Below are positions 1 to 11,941 of a stretch of 64,000 bases of DNA, one piece after another. The stretch covers positions 124,001-188,000 of the forward strand of contig WIXG01000033.1 of the NCBI GenBank assembly GCA_009869945.1, read 5' to 3'. Both the position numbers and the translations under genes were made by a program. The stretch is from Mesaphorura yosii (taxonomy: Eukaryota; Arthropoda; Collembola; Poduromorpha; Tullbergiidae). The notes below the pieces were generated by a model, which worked only from the letters and a program-made list of their open reading frames with translations, was not told the origin of the DNA and made no database searches. How positions within the stretch are numbered: position 1 is the first letter of the stretch; every line of letters begins with the position of its first letter.

Positions 1-593
1 TCATGGACTACTGAGTGGAAATATTCCAACAAGGGTGGGACTTCCGATTATTGCACACGAAATTGTAATTAAATTACATTCTACCAATTTCAGATAAGAT
101 ACTGCGTATGGTTGTCCGAAATATGTACGCAAAAATACAAGACACAAGAGTATGTGAAACAAAACACAAGAAAGTGTTACGGGAATCTGAGCCTGGCTTG
201 TTTCCGAATGGGTTCAATTCAAGTTTGATTTGTGCCAAGTCGTCTCGAAAAGATGTATGTCAGGTTAGTGAAGACGAATCTTTTCGAGTTCTTTAATTCT
301 TTGCCATAAATATTGGTAAATAATATCGCACCTAACAGAGAAATGCTGGCATCTCACTCTTAACGAGAGACCGGCAATCGGAGAGGTCATACTTGCTTGG
401 AGTTGTGGTCAAAGGCGAGGATGACTGCACTGCTACTGCGGACGACGAAGAACTTCCAGGAATCTACACAAGAATATCACACTTTATTGACTGGATTTTT
501 GACACAATTATACCACCAACGCAAGCTCAGAGCCAGGGCCGTATTACGCAGAACAAACCAGAAGATACATCTTACTACTATTACGAAAACTAA
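1..593 (+). CDS. Serine protease homologue (trypsin fold, inactive), 3' part
   Basis: C-terminal part of a chymotrypsin/trypsin-fold (S1) protein; the 5' part lies outside the window. Three exons fit in phase: 1-34, 94-263 and 339-593, with introns GTGGGA..TTTCAG and GTTAGT..AACAG. Visible S1 landmarks are a Ser-Trp-Thr-Thr stretch like the GWGTT loop, a cysteine before the 180s loop, Lys-Asp-Val-Cys-Gln before the active-site serine, and a final PGIYTRISHFIDWI helix. The usual GDSGGP is read across the last junction as RNAGIS. The nucleophile Ser195 is therefore Ala, Gly193 is Arg and Asp194 is Asn, while the pocket residue Asp189 is kept. Ser214-Trp215 are also replaced. The product should be a secreted non-catalytic homologue; such proteins often act as cofactors in arthropod immune or clotting cascades (family knowledge). 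A polar Tyr-rich tail follows the domain. Confidence 0.8.
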
Positions 594-709
594 ATTTATA
601 TCTCATATTTGGTGAATATTGTAACAAGTGCGTCATATTTCAGCGAACCTGCAATTTATAACTTGCGAGCTGTTATCAACAAATCAATGACTTTCGCCAG
701 AATAACATC

Positions 710-1928
710 CTACGTAATTTGTATGAATGTACGCCGGTTGTACCTCAAGAGAAAAACAATTTTCATTTGAAAAGTTTGACATGCTTTAATTGAGCGCTGG
801 TTTTCAGGCGAGACCGGGGCCATGAGTGGGTTGTATGAATTTAGGAACTCTTGTGATGCGTCAATGTAGTCGTTAATGACGCTGCTGATGGTTCTGAAGC
901 CTATTATAATTAATGCGAAGCCCATCATGCACTGCATTCCAAAGAATGCGTTCAACTGCTGATTGAGATGAACGAGATTGAAGAGAAAAGAGATTGCCAT
1001 TATCCCTGCAGAGATGTGAATTGCTGGCAAGAGATACTTGCCGAAATTGTCTATGAGTTTGTGAATCAGTTGAATTGATCTGTAGATTTGAATGTATTGC
1101 GGTAGCACGTCGTTGCGGACATATTCGTTTCCTCTGAAACATTTAATGGAATCAGCACGGCAGGATAAATTTGGTGCATTACTTCCTCACCTCATTAAAC
1201 GAAGGAAATGATCTGAGCTCCTGAAATGAAGATATATTGCAGCTCCCCAGTAGCACAGCACGACCAAGTCACCATACAACCCAATTGCACCTATTGCCCC
1301 AAGTACAAAGTTTCGTTCTAGAGTCTGGAACCGTATGTTGTAGAATATCCCATCGAATCGCTGCACGAAGAACGCGGTGGATGGTATACTGCAGACAGTC
1401 ATGAACCCACATAAGACCTGGCCCATGAGGAGCACCTTCTCTGAACCGTCGGGAGTGTCCGGAGAGATTTTGAAGAACATTCCTGTAAAGTCATTTCGAA
1501 TATTGCTTGTTGGACATAATTTCAATAGTGCCAAGAGACAAGACTTACCTAGTTGTCTGTGAGTTGATATAATCTGATTAATGAAATATATGGATTCATT
1601 GAAGTGAGCCACGACAGTCAGTTCCATCGCAATAGACACAGCGTACAATGGGAACAGAAAGGAAACAATTAGTTGTCCGTCCCCTGCAAATGCTTGCTAA
1701 GTGCAGTCCGATCAGCACCAAACGTGCGACGATATTTCCAATTATATATATAAAATAATTAAGTCTGAGGAAGAAAGATGCCGCTTCGATTCTCTCCTCC
1801 TCCTTGTTCCATATTATAGGAGCCATTAAAAAGATTCTACCAAATTTCACAGGAGCCAGTAATGTGAGGGATATGTTAGAAATCATCCTGCCACAATTTT
1901 TAGAGACACTAAGAAACAACGGTGACAT
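710..1928 (-). pseudogene. 7TM chemoreceptor-like gene with one frame break
   Basis: Multi-pass membrane protein encoded by exons 1928-1549, 1482-1191 and 1133-710, with donor/acceptor phases 1/1 and 2/2. Length is about 364 residues, typical of arthropod gustatory/odorant-type receptors. Hydrophobic segments include YFIYIIGNIVARLVLIGLHL, VSFLFPLYAVSIAMEL, a long Gly/Ala/Ile-rich helix (FVLGAIGAIGLYG and onward), and two more in the last exon (PAIHISAGIMAISFLF, MMGFALIIIGF). Exon 1 is in two frames: the reading changes at the CCCC run 1681-1684. Removing one base there joins ..LASIC to ..GQLIVSFLFPLYA and also gives the phase needed by the next intron. This is either a pseudogenising 1-nt insertion or a homopolymer error. 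The classical TYhhhhhQF tail of gustatory receptors is not seen, so the family call is tentative. Confidence 0.5.
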
Positions 1929-4558
1929 TTTCCCAGGCTAGAGTTTGTAGGTAATATGACTCTTTCATCAAATATCAGATGGCCAAGTCTAATTTCTTAT
2001 TTGCTTCGGTATTCTTCTAGGCTCAAGCAACCAGTCAACATTGTCCTTGATGATTAACTTCATTTCGCACTAAAGTATGCATGAGACGTTCCTATAGGCT
2101 CTACCAATTGTCAATCTTGAGAACGACAAAATTTCGCTAGTAAACAGGCTTGAACTAAGCCTCGAGTCGAACCGAGGCTCGTCCTGGCGTTTGGTCAAAA
2201 TTGGTTTGAATTGAGATACGCATCAGTAAATATGAGAGCAGTAAAATTTCAAACTAGGAACCGAACTCGGATGCGAACATGAACCTGATATCAAAACAAT
2301 AATTGAGCAGACAGGTATTTGACTTAAAAACCTACTTGAGATGGGCAACCGACTTTCTACGCCCTAAAATAGTTTGTTCGAGTGGGAAATTATAATTTTC
2401 AAGGGATGCATCTGCAATTCGAAAACTATAATGGGTGAATTATTATTCCGAATTAAATAATATGCTTTGAAGCTTTTCTACACGTTATAAGCCAAGAACT
2501 CTTTGTAATATCCTGCTACTGAGAATTTTCTGGCCTTGAACTCCCTCATTTATGTTAAATATTGGTTTCAATGGACAGAGAACTCGTGTCCGCCTTTTGT
2601 TGTTGAAGTAAAGGGCTGTATCCCGATTGCATTCGGTAGTTCTTTTTCATTCGTAAAATGCGCAAATAAGCAAAGAACACTTGGGAGTAAATCTCCTGTA
2701 ACACGCACTGAAGTTAGCCACTGGAAACGCCGGATGGTGAAACATTGAAGTGAATTCCTTCGAAGGACATTGGTTTAGGAATAAGACGTAGTACAAGAGC
2801 AGATTACACTCGTGTCTGTCACGTTAAATTTGAAGATGCTTTCTTCTCGTATACTTTCTTGGCAGAAACAATTCGTCAAGTCATAAAGCACAATGGAATC
2901 TTTCCCGGTAGCAGAACGGCAGCAGAACGAAAGTACCATGAAATAATGAGCATGCATGAAACAATTGAGTGAGTTGAGTTGTAAAATCATCAGAATCCAA
3001 GTCAAGGCGAGGCAGTTTGTGCTACAAATTAAGAGACGAGTCTCATGCCGTTACATACGCTTATAAGGTAAGGTAGTACACGCAACTATTTACGAGGTAG
3101 GACAGTGTAGCTATGATTGGGAGAATCGTTCATTGTATTTCCGCAACAATGGGATTTTAATTTAATTTTGAACTGCGTCGAATTGGTGAAGTTGTCCAAC
3201 ATTTGATAAATACCCAGAAATTCCTACACCCAAGTAAATCTCGGTCGGATGAGCTGTGAAATGTGAAATGAAACCCAGAACCTACGAAGAAATTGAGAAA
3301 TCAAGACAAGCCTGCGTGGAAGTCGCAGTCTGTATGGGTTCTCTTTTCTTATCGGGCTCATTCCCTAAAAATCAACCCTGTTTTCATCTCATGCACAGCC
3401 CAATCTTGCTTTCTTACTCCATTTTAAAGCAGGCAAGAGGAAATTACAATTACCTGAGCCGATGATTTACCACTTACTATTTGCTCGGTGCGGGGTAGCG
3501 AGTAGCGACGATGATAATGACAATGTTTGTGCTGGTTGAAATGAATGAGTGAGCATCCGTCATAATAAGGCTCCATTATCAAGTTGCTGGTGCTGTGTTG
3601 TACTACGCGTATATCACCATTTACATGAATTTATTGTGTACAAAACGCTCATTTCTTGTAAAAGTACTGCTAAGCTGAACTTCGGCTCTAGCTTGTCAAA
3701 TCGCGCCGTTGCGCTGTTGTATTCTGTTCAAATGGTTCTTTTCTTCTGAATTTCAACACGTTGAATTACAGAAATCCTCCCATTATGTTATCCGTACTTT
3801 TTTGAACAAAAGTTACAAATTCTAGTTTCTGGTTAAATGTTGTGACTGCATGTTAATAGCATTGGTAATGGGCATTACCATATTCTTATTCTCAGTGAAA
3901 AGAATCCCGAAGCTCGAGGTTTACAATTTACACTTCACATTCGTCTTTTGTGTTCTCTTGGATCTTGCAGGAGTGCTGTGTTTATATTGCTCATCACTAA
4001 CACCACGTTTTACGATTTTACCCCATCAATTCATCCTCTTTTTCTGGTGTATTTTCTTTTGCCAAGTCATGCCAGATGCTGCGCCTTACCTTGCCATTGC
4101 TGCCGTGCGCCGCACCGTACTGTTTGTATTCACTAATTCGGATATTAAATAGTAAGGACCGAGATAGTCGTGGGAATTAACTCGTACACGTCACAATCAC
4201 AAAGCGAACATGCAAAACGGCAAATTGCTACTGTACTTGGAAGTTCTTAAATGAATGTCTTTTACACTTTGAGTGAAAATTGTCTAAGCTCACTAAGCTG
4301 AGGATAATTGCAATCCCAATGTTAATTAAATGTGTCACACAATGATGGATTTATTAGTTTTCAATTAAGTAGACATAGCTTTACTTTTCCACTCCGTGGA
4401 AAATTAACGATGAAAAAGCCCGAGAAAAAAAGCGACCGAGCTTTTTGCTAGATGGTATCGCTCTGTCACGGACAGAGTGACCATTTGCGCTTATAAAGCA
4501 GATTTGTTAGCCACTCATAATCTTAGACTTTGCTTACAATTTACGCACGCACACTTTC
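1929..4558. other. Intergenic, no gene recognised
   Basis: About 2.6 kb between the chemoreceptor-like gene and the 3' end of the F-box/LRR gene. Short open stretches exist (for example a hydrophobic 100-codon frame at 3850-4152), but they lack splice-site logic or recognisable domains. The part nearest 4558 is probably the 3' UTR of the F-box/LRR gene and contains two short perfect hairpins, listed separately. Confidence 0.5.
4385..4477. repeat. Pair of short perfect hairpins near the 3' end of the F-box/LRR gene
   Basis: Two perfect inverted repeats lie 57 bp apart. TTTTCCAC-tcc-GTGGAAAA is at 4385-4403 and CTCTGTC-acg-GACAGAG at 4461-4477. Both have three-base loops and lie 82-174 bp beyond the stop codon of the minus-strand F-box gene, so they would fall in its 3' UTR or just downstream. 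Function unknown. Confidence 0.6.
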
Positions 4559-7365
4559 TTAAGACAATACAAATCGCTTGAAGTCATCACCAGGAACAGT
4601 AAACGCAGAAGTTTGGGCGACAGCGGATGTGGAATCAACAATTTCATTGAAGTTGGGTGAGATTGCGTAATTGAAAACTTCGAGAGTACGACTAACCACC
4701 AGCTAATAGAAGAAAAACGTTCCAAGTAGGATTAGAGATTTATTTGAGACTTCGTCATAATTGCCAAAATAAATGCTTACCGGAGTTGTGTAGATTCGTC
4801 TCAAACGTTTGCACCCAAGGATCAATCGATTCAATCCGTATTTGCTCAGTTTTCGGCAATGTTTAAGATTGACTTCCTCCAAGTTTGGACAGAACACTCG
4901 TAAAAATTCCAGCCCGGTATCAGAAACCTAATAATAATAATTAGCTCTAAGCCCGTGCGCGCCTTACTGTCTGGTAATATATTTTGACTCACGTTATTGT
5001 CTGACATTAGCTCAAGCGTTTTTAGATTCTCAAATCGGAGTGCTTCGAACAAGGAAATGTCGGACACTTCAACGTTTCCACTCAAATCAAGGTGCTTTAA
5101 ATCTAAAACAGCCAATTTTTATACGGGCCTATATTTTGTTCCTGTGAAAATCGCATGGATTTGGTATTTACGTTTAAGCAATGACAAGTTTGGAAGAGAA
5201 GCCGATTGTTGGTATGTTATATGTTCACTAACGTGTTTGATGACGTCAGCGGCAGTCGGGTTTCTTAGAATTTCAAATGTTGAATTAACAAAGAGTCGAT
5301 TCCTGGTTCAATGGAATAAACTCACGGTCCAGCACTAATCAAAGCCAATCCAACAGTAAGACATCTGCGAATGTCAACAACGTTACGAACGTCAAGGCCG
5401 GTCAACTCCGCGTCACCAAGCGTGCAATAAGTGAGCGCAAGCGTCTCCAGGAGTGGCATGAGTTCCACCAGTGCAGGAATTAACCCGCGCGCAGATTGAG
5501 GCCATGGTCCTCGAAGTTGAAAATTTGTGATTAAACTGCAAGAAGTGAACCAGTCATTGTTAGCACTGACTTAAAGCACAGCGAATGATGATCACCGGCT
5601 CAATACGTACCTGTACCGTTCTCCATTGGGTCCCGCAACCATGGGAAGATTAAGTTGAAACGTGTCCAGGTTAAAGACGCACTGCTCGAATGCCAACGCG
5701 GATAAATGTTCTGTTGGCGGAAAATTTTGGAAGACGTTCCCATTTATATTCGAGATCAAACGGGCAGACTTTGGACTTTGGTATCCTCTCAATTTCTGAG
5801 TGCCGATTAGAGTTCGACCTTCTCGTCCACCAATAGACTACAAATGCAAGGAAAAACCAAGTCAATTAACGCTGGCAATGGGATCAGGTCCTCAGAGGAG
5901 GACGAGAAATACCTTTGAATCTCGAAATACAAGGCGTTTCAATCTTTGGAACTCGCGCACGCCCGAGACATCCAACGGTGTTCTGATGCTGAGGTTAATG
6001 CCAGAGAAGGTAAATGTAAAATCTTCCAGGGTCGGCTTGAATGACTGAATTACTTGATTAAAAACTTCATTGGCGATGTATCCCATGAAGTCCAGGTGCA
6101 GTTTTCGAACACTTGGGTGAGGTATTTGCATAAACTGAATAAATGGAACATATCCAACTGTTGCCTCTGCCACTGTCAATGCCAGTTTCAGATCCGAAAC
6201 TTGAAGCAGGTCCCGATTTTTGTCAGTGGTCAGTGATGCGAAGAACCTCATTTGGAAGCCATTTAGCTCAAAACTGAATCGCTCCAAGTGTTCGCGATTT
6301 ACTCTCAAAAGCCGCAAAATATTTCGCTCGAATTCGTTGTACATCGCCCCAAGAGAAGGTCGACCAGCTTTGGCAGCGATAATGGGATCTGCATTGACGA
6401 GACTGGGAACGAAACACTTGTGAATGCGAAGTGACTTCAAGTGACCATTTGTACGCCCAATTACGTAGTCCATGAAACATTGTTCGAATTTGTACATGTT
6501 CTCAATTGTCAAATGTTGGAGCGCCTTCTGGACTGGCAATTCTGGGTGATCACACTGAAAACAAAAGAGTAACATGTGAATAGCAACGTTACTTCGAAAG
6601 AGTGAACTTCTACTTTGGTTTGGTGAATACCGGGACTCCAACACGTGCCTTTCTACTTGGAGAGTGAAGATCGTCCAAATCACGCAATTTGCAACCATTC
6701 AGAACGAGAGTTTCCAAATTGGTGCAGCGACCGAGTAAGAAAAGGAAACCATCACATTCAAAAGCACAATTCCATAAGACAAACTTCGTGAGCGTCTCCG
6801 AGCATGAATGATGCCAGTAATTTTTGAAACTGAACGAATTGCGGTGGTACTGGAAATGTGTCAGCTGGAGCTCAGTCCAAAAGAAGGTGTGATCTAAGTT
6901 TATCGTAGCGACATATCTGTAAAGTCTTTCGCACAGTTTTCCTGAAAATGGTGAACAATCGTGATTTCAGGACAGCAAAACCACAGCACTGCATTTGGGT
7001 CTCCATTTTATTTACCTTTGTAAAGATTTTGGAATCTTGGATTACGCAACACAAATCTATTCCATCCGCGGGATGCTTGTCGACAACTCATTAAGTCACA
7101 ATAGCTTAAGAATCTTGTTACGTTTTTGAGCGCGACCTGGGAATGTCGAAAACATTGAATAAACATTGAATGACTGCTGGTTTCATCATTCTATCACGAA
7201 TTACGGAGAATCATTTACCGGGTTATGGAGGAAGTCCTGAGCAGCTGCGGCTGGAATTTGATTTTGGCCGTCTTGACCCACAGGCAGGGCTTGACCCGGA
7301 ATGTTTTGAGCCATGGGTTGTTGTGCTGGTGCTGCAGCGCCTGGATTTCGCCTTTGTATGTCCAT
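4559..7365 (-). CDS. F-box and leucine-rich-repeat protein
   Basis: Ten exons join without frame loss: 7365-7219, 7136-7016, 6941-6631, 6554-5913, 5837-5611, 5535-5326, 5263-5172, 5102-4993, 4927-4781 and 4702-4559. The total is 2151 nt (716 residues plus stop). The start is the first in-frame ATG after an in-frame stop. A Gln/Ala/Pro-rich N-terminus of about 35 residues is followed by an F-box-like segment (FLHNPVALKNVTRFLSYCDL, then CRQASRGWNRFV) near residues 45-75. Degenerate LRRs fill the rest, including LETLVLNGCKLRDLDDL, LKHLDLSGNVEVSDISL and LEEVNLKHCRKLSKYGLNRL. F-box/LRR proteins are usually substrate receptors of SCF (Skp1-Cullin-F-box) ubiquitin ligases; the substrate cannot be told here. 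No specific orthologue was recognised. Confidence 0.85.
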
Positions 7366-10300
7366 CCCAATACTTTCTCTGGATCTGGTTGTTGCTTGAC
7401 TCGAACTGTTACACGTCTTAATTTCTTAATTAACATAGAACATCTATAAAACGGACAGTCACTGATGAAATTTGCTTTCTGACCTGGTACGCTCTTGGAA
7501 GAATTGGAGTATAAGTATAAGTCTATAAGGTATTATCACTTCCCTGGGTACGCCGCAATCGAAAGGTAGATGGTTTGAATAATGCACGCTTCTTTTTCGA
7601 AAAGATGTGCAGCAAAGCTTCGATATCGAAAGGTGGCTCGCTTGACTTGGTGCGATGTGAAAATCGTGCAATAATTTGTTTCCAAAGAAACGTGCATGCT
7701 CACTCGAAAGAATTCCCGAGAAACACTTCTCTGGGAACAATTGTCTGGAAACAATTCTCTCTAGACCAGTAAATTTACCAAACTTCTAGGGAAAATGCTG
7801 TTTCTATACAACGTTCAAAGCCAATCAATTCAATGGCGTTTGTTTCAAAAACCAATAGGATCATTTTTTTTTCGCTTGATTGCAGTAATTTCTATGCACC
7901 GACCCTCATTTCGGCCGTTTAAATCCCTCATACGGTGAAATGAAAGAGATGAAATCGAAACCGGATGTTTAAGTGATTAGTCTCGTTTATTCTCGTTAAA
8001 GTCCCCAACTTGTCTGCTTGTTAAGTTGGAGAATGTCGCGGGCGGAAGCAAAACTGAAGTACAGAATACAGAATCGCATTCGGTGTTTTAGCTTCGCTTT
8101 TCTTTAAAAATTATGAAATATGGATTCAAAAGCTGTGAATCATTTTTTATTAAGGACACGAGCACGAATCGAAACGGGAAATTGAGCGTAGCTCGTGGCT
8201 CGTAAAAACTTTTTAATTAGCTTAGGTTTAACATTATAGGCTATTGGGCCCTTCACGCAGGACGAGAGCAAATGAACGTTCCGTGCTCCGTGTCCTTGCA
8301 TAATGCGAGCGGTGCACGTACTTTAATGCATGATGAGCGTATCATTTTTATTACACGTTGATGAGCTTCAGCTTGTGCCCCACTTTTCCTGGCCTGCAAA
8401 ATCCCTATTAGCCTTCTGTCACCGAATCCAGCTCAACTTCGACTTCTTCCCTCCTTTGCATTGTCGGAACATGAACATATAAACTGAAGAATTCGGAAGT
8501 GCTTATTTGGGGCATAGCCGAAATATGTAACGGTCTTCAGCGAGATCATTATATCACAACAGGCATCATGTGCACGGTGCTCTGCACGTGAAACTCATCC
8601 GAGCCCAACACAGAAACAACTTCACAATAATTACTGGTGATACCGTAGCCAGGTAGCCTGGTTGGTCATACATTTTACTGTTTACATGAGCATATGGTCT
8701 TCGTTCACGTTTGACGTCCTTTTAATGTAGATTCATGTAGATTGGTAATGGCAATTGTGAACTACATCATGCATCATGTGCTTGCAGCTCGTCTTGTTCC
8801 AGCTGAGCGATTTCGACTGCTCTGTGCAATGAGCAGGCAGGCCTTGGAGCTCTTCGAAAGTCCAATGCTCGCTAATTTAAACAGAATTTGTTTGCCATTT
8901 TTAAAGGTACGCCATTCTTCTTACTTCTGACTTCAACGTCTTCTTTCTCCTTTCATTGGCTATACGCTATACGTCTCAAAAATGGCTTGATTGGATTTTC
9001 CCGTTTAAAATATATCATATTGCTGAGTTTGCTCCTTCCGTACTGCATTAAATCCTTCAATTCCAGTTCAACGCCTCCTTCTCAGAAATCAATCTGTTCC
9101 AATTGTCGTCTTTGCACAAACGTCTCAATATTTACAACCCATTACAATTAAACTGGATTAATTTCCAGGAAACTCAATATGCCGATTCTTGTGTGCCATG
9201 TACGAAATACAATTCACAAATGATATCATTTGTATTAATTTCAGCATAAAAATCGTACATACCAATGCAGTAAAAGCACGAAAAGGATTCAATTTGTGGA
9301 TAATCAGCGAAACAAGATAATTTGCATGTGTGTTTGTATTCCATTGTTGGGTGCGTGAACGTGAAGAAGAATGAATGCAGAACGCAGTCGCCCAGTGCAA
9401 GTCGCAATCGCAGCGGATTCGAACATTAAAATGTCTTCATTATCCGTCCACAATGAGCTGAATTAAGAATCGTGTACATATGTTGTGTATTGTTCGACAC
9501 GAGTGAGCGAAGAAGTAGGCGACGATTCGCATTTCGCGTACTGTGCCGTAGAAATCTATGAATTGAGTTTTGATTGGAGAAAATGAGAAAAGTGGACGAT
9601 CAAACGACCAAGGCGAAACTTCGAAACAGAAAGCGTACGCACGATGAGATGACGAGTCGATCTGTAATTGCAGGAGATGGCACATGGTAATGATAATGAT
9701 ATTCTTATTTGTAATTCAATAATGACAGCGTACGTGGCAATTTATCTGCACTGCAACTCGACTCATCTTCTCTGCTTTTGATGATTAACGATAACGAGTT
9801 GCTATTCTCGCCTGCCACTGTTCAAGCTGCTGCAAGCTGAAGGAATGTGAAATACATTCTTGTCACGGTCATCACATTTTGTGTCGGTTGATACCGAAAA
9901 ACTCGAAAATGTCTTCAGAGATCATACTTCCCTCGCCCGTTAATGCTGTTACTCAAGTTCGGAGTTCGATGCTCGTATGACTCTTGCCTGTGGCTTCACT
10001 TCCTCAGCAGTCCCTTCGAGAACTGAAGAGCCGATACCTGGAAAACGAGACTTCTTATACTTGTGCATTTAAAGTACCTGTTTTTCTCCGAAATTTAGCT
10101 TTTGCTCTTGTTTTCTGGCGTAGCGTTGCTGTCTCAGCAAATTGCTCAGAATTAAGCCCACAATACGCACTCTGTAGACTCGGTGAGTATGTGATGCGAA
10201 GATGCGATGGCTAGAGGTAAGTGGTAATATGGTGAGGTCTGCAAAAGTAAAGTAAAGGAGTTACATTTTCAGGTGCAACTTGCGATTGCGATACACAAAA

Positions 10301-10773
10301 ATAAACTCTAAAGTCAGAGAAAAGATTCTACCGTGCAGTGCAATGCAACGCGGAGGAAATACAGAAATAAACAATTTCATACTCACTCATCATCAGTGAT
10401 CATTTCATCTCATTTTATATCTCATGCCTTTACCTTTACCCGTCTTTACCTCGTACTTCGGCCGTTCTGACGTGTGCGTACGCGTACCTTCGCCTTAGTC
10501 GAGTTCCTCAATCAGTCGGAATCAACCTTACGCTAGAACTCTTGTCTCAGGGGAAATTGAGACTTATGTACTGGTTGCTCTGAATTTATAGAATTTATCG
10601 CTGCAACAGTCAAGATTTCACGAACTCTTGAAGTAAAGTGTGATTTGTGACCATCGCACTCGTTATGTGTGCCTTTGATTTACTGGGTAATAGTGTGTAA
10701 AGTGAGTTACTTTCACTATGATTTGCTTCAAGTACGGCTGGATTTGTGATTGTGATTTCTGCTAATACCAATT
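7366..10773. other. Gene-poor region upstream of the atonal-family gene
   Basis: About 3.4 kb without a convincing coding exon. It separates the divergently oriented F-box/LRR gene (minus) and atonal-family gene (plus), so it holds both promoters. Stretches rich in CA, GAG and short A/T runs are present, but I see no transposon ends or RNA gene. Proneural genes commonly have large enhancer fields, which would fit here (inference). Confidence 0.4.
10690..10719. repeat. Imperfect hairpin just upstream of the bHLH start codon
   Basis: ATAGTG-tgt-AAAGT-gagtt-ACTTT-CACTAT pairs over 11 bp with a 3-nt bulge in one arm. It ends 54 bp before the ATG of the atonal-family gene, so it is in the 5' leader or core promoter. 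Role unknown. Confidence 0.55.
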
Positions 10774-11756
10774 ATGGAACAGTCCTGCTATCCACCAGAC
10801 GACTGTTATCAGCCGTCGTATCACAATAATTCGGTGCAGAACTTTTACTACAACCACGGCCACAGCCACAGCCCGGCTCTTCGTCATCAGCCCCATCAAG
10901 TCTACCATTCAACGCTTGCCAATGGCGGCTGGACGCCAAATCACCCATCGTCACATCCCAATTCACACTCACACTGGGTTCAGAAAGGATTGACCTACGT
11001 GGACGATGACGACGATTTGAAATCACTTCCAAGTTATAACAGCAGCAGCAATCACAGCCACCAGTCGGCGTCCAGCACATTGCTGTTTGAGTCGAAGAAC
11101 CCTTGCACCATTTCTGCGGGATTAAACAACAACAATGCAAATGTGTTTAATCTGAATCTGAGCAATAATAATGTGAATGCACCCGCGCCAGGAGATTGCG
11201 CGAACAATGACATCGAAAACAGTTACACATGCGGATACGCGAATTCCCTCAACACTGACACTGGCACTGGCCCTAATTGTAAACCAAAAGCGAACAATAC
11301 AAGTGTGAAGGGCAAGAAGAAAGGTCAAGTTCAGACACAGACAATAATTAGACGGGATGGGCAGGACATTGTTGTAGTGCGGAGAAAAGGTGTCGGAGGT
11401 CGACGGAAAAGTGAAAAGCCACCAAGTCCGATGGTTCTCAAGAAGCGACGCGTGGCTGCCAATGCGAGGTAAGAAAGCGCTTATGTTTTTGTAGATTTTG
11501 TCTTATAGTCCACACCTAATAGAATAGGTCAACTCTACAGTTATATACCGTTTCGTACAAGACTCAGTTTGCGCTTATTTTCATTTTCAGAGAGAGACGA
11601 AGAATGAATGGACTCAACGATGCTTTTGACCGCTTAAGAGAAGTCATTCCGTGCCTTGGATCGGATCATAAACTTTCCAAATACGAAACCCTGCAAATGG
11701 CTCAAACATACATTAATGCACTGAGGGAATTACTGAACGCACAAAAGTTAAAATAA
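10774..11756 (+). CDS. ato: Atonal-family bHLH transcription factor
   Basis: Two exons, 10774-11468 and 11591-11756, join in phase 2 to give 286 residues and a stop. The N-terminal 200 residues are low-complexity (His, Ser, Asn, Gln, Asp tract), as in many proneural proteins. A basic stretch rich in Lys/Arg precedes the bHLH. The bHLH lies at the extreme C-terminus: [19 protein letters not shown] in the basic region and helix 1, a loop with [20 protein letters not shown], and helix 2 ending in [11 protein letters not shown] before the stop. [14 protein letters not shown] is characteristic of the Atonal/Atoh1 group, which heterodimerises with Daughterless/E proteins, binds E-boxes and specifies sense organs and sensory neurons (family knowledge). 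The only intron cuts the basic region between Ala and Arg codons. Atonal itself, Amos and Cato are hard to separate without a tree. Confidence 0.9.
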
Positions 11757-11935
11757 CAGAGTATGAAATTGATAGCGATTTGCAACGAAATTTGAAGTCC
11801 CGACTCGACACCAAAGTGAGAATCGACTGTGCCTTGCCTGAATACTCCATGGTTATTCGTTCGTGGACACTCATAAGCGTGGATTCAGATATTTATTTAC
11901 GTTAGTAGAAAGTTAATTAAGTAATTGACGAACAC

Positions 11936-11941
11936 AATAAA
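11936..11941 (+). terminator. Poly(A) signal of the atonal-family gene
   Basis: AATAAA lies 180 nt after the stop codon and is followed by T-rich sequence, the expected arrangement for 3' end formation. Confidence 0.65.

Noticed and set aside
3850-4152. Hydrophobic 100-codon frame, possible membrane protein
   Set aside because: Composition is that of T-rich non-coding DNA, a second overlapping frame is open, and no splice sites, domain or poly(A) arrangement supports it.
9984-10214. 76-codon frame upstream of the bHLH gene
   Set aside because: Not in a conserved frame, no recognisable domain, and the bHLH gene has its own well-placed ATG.
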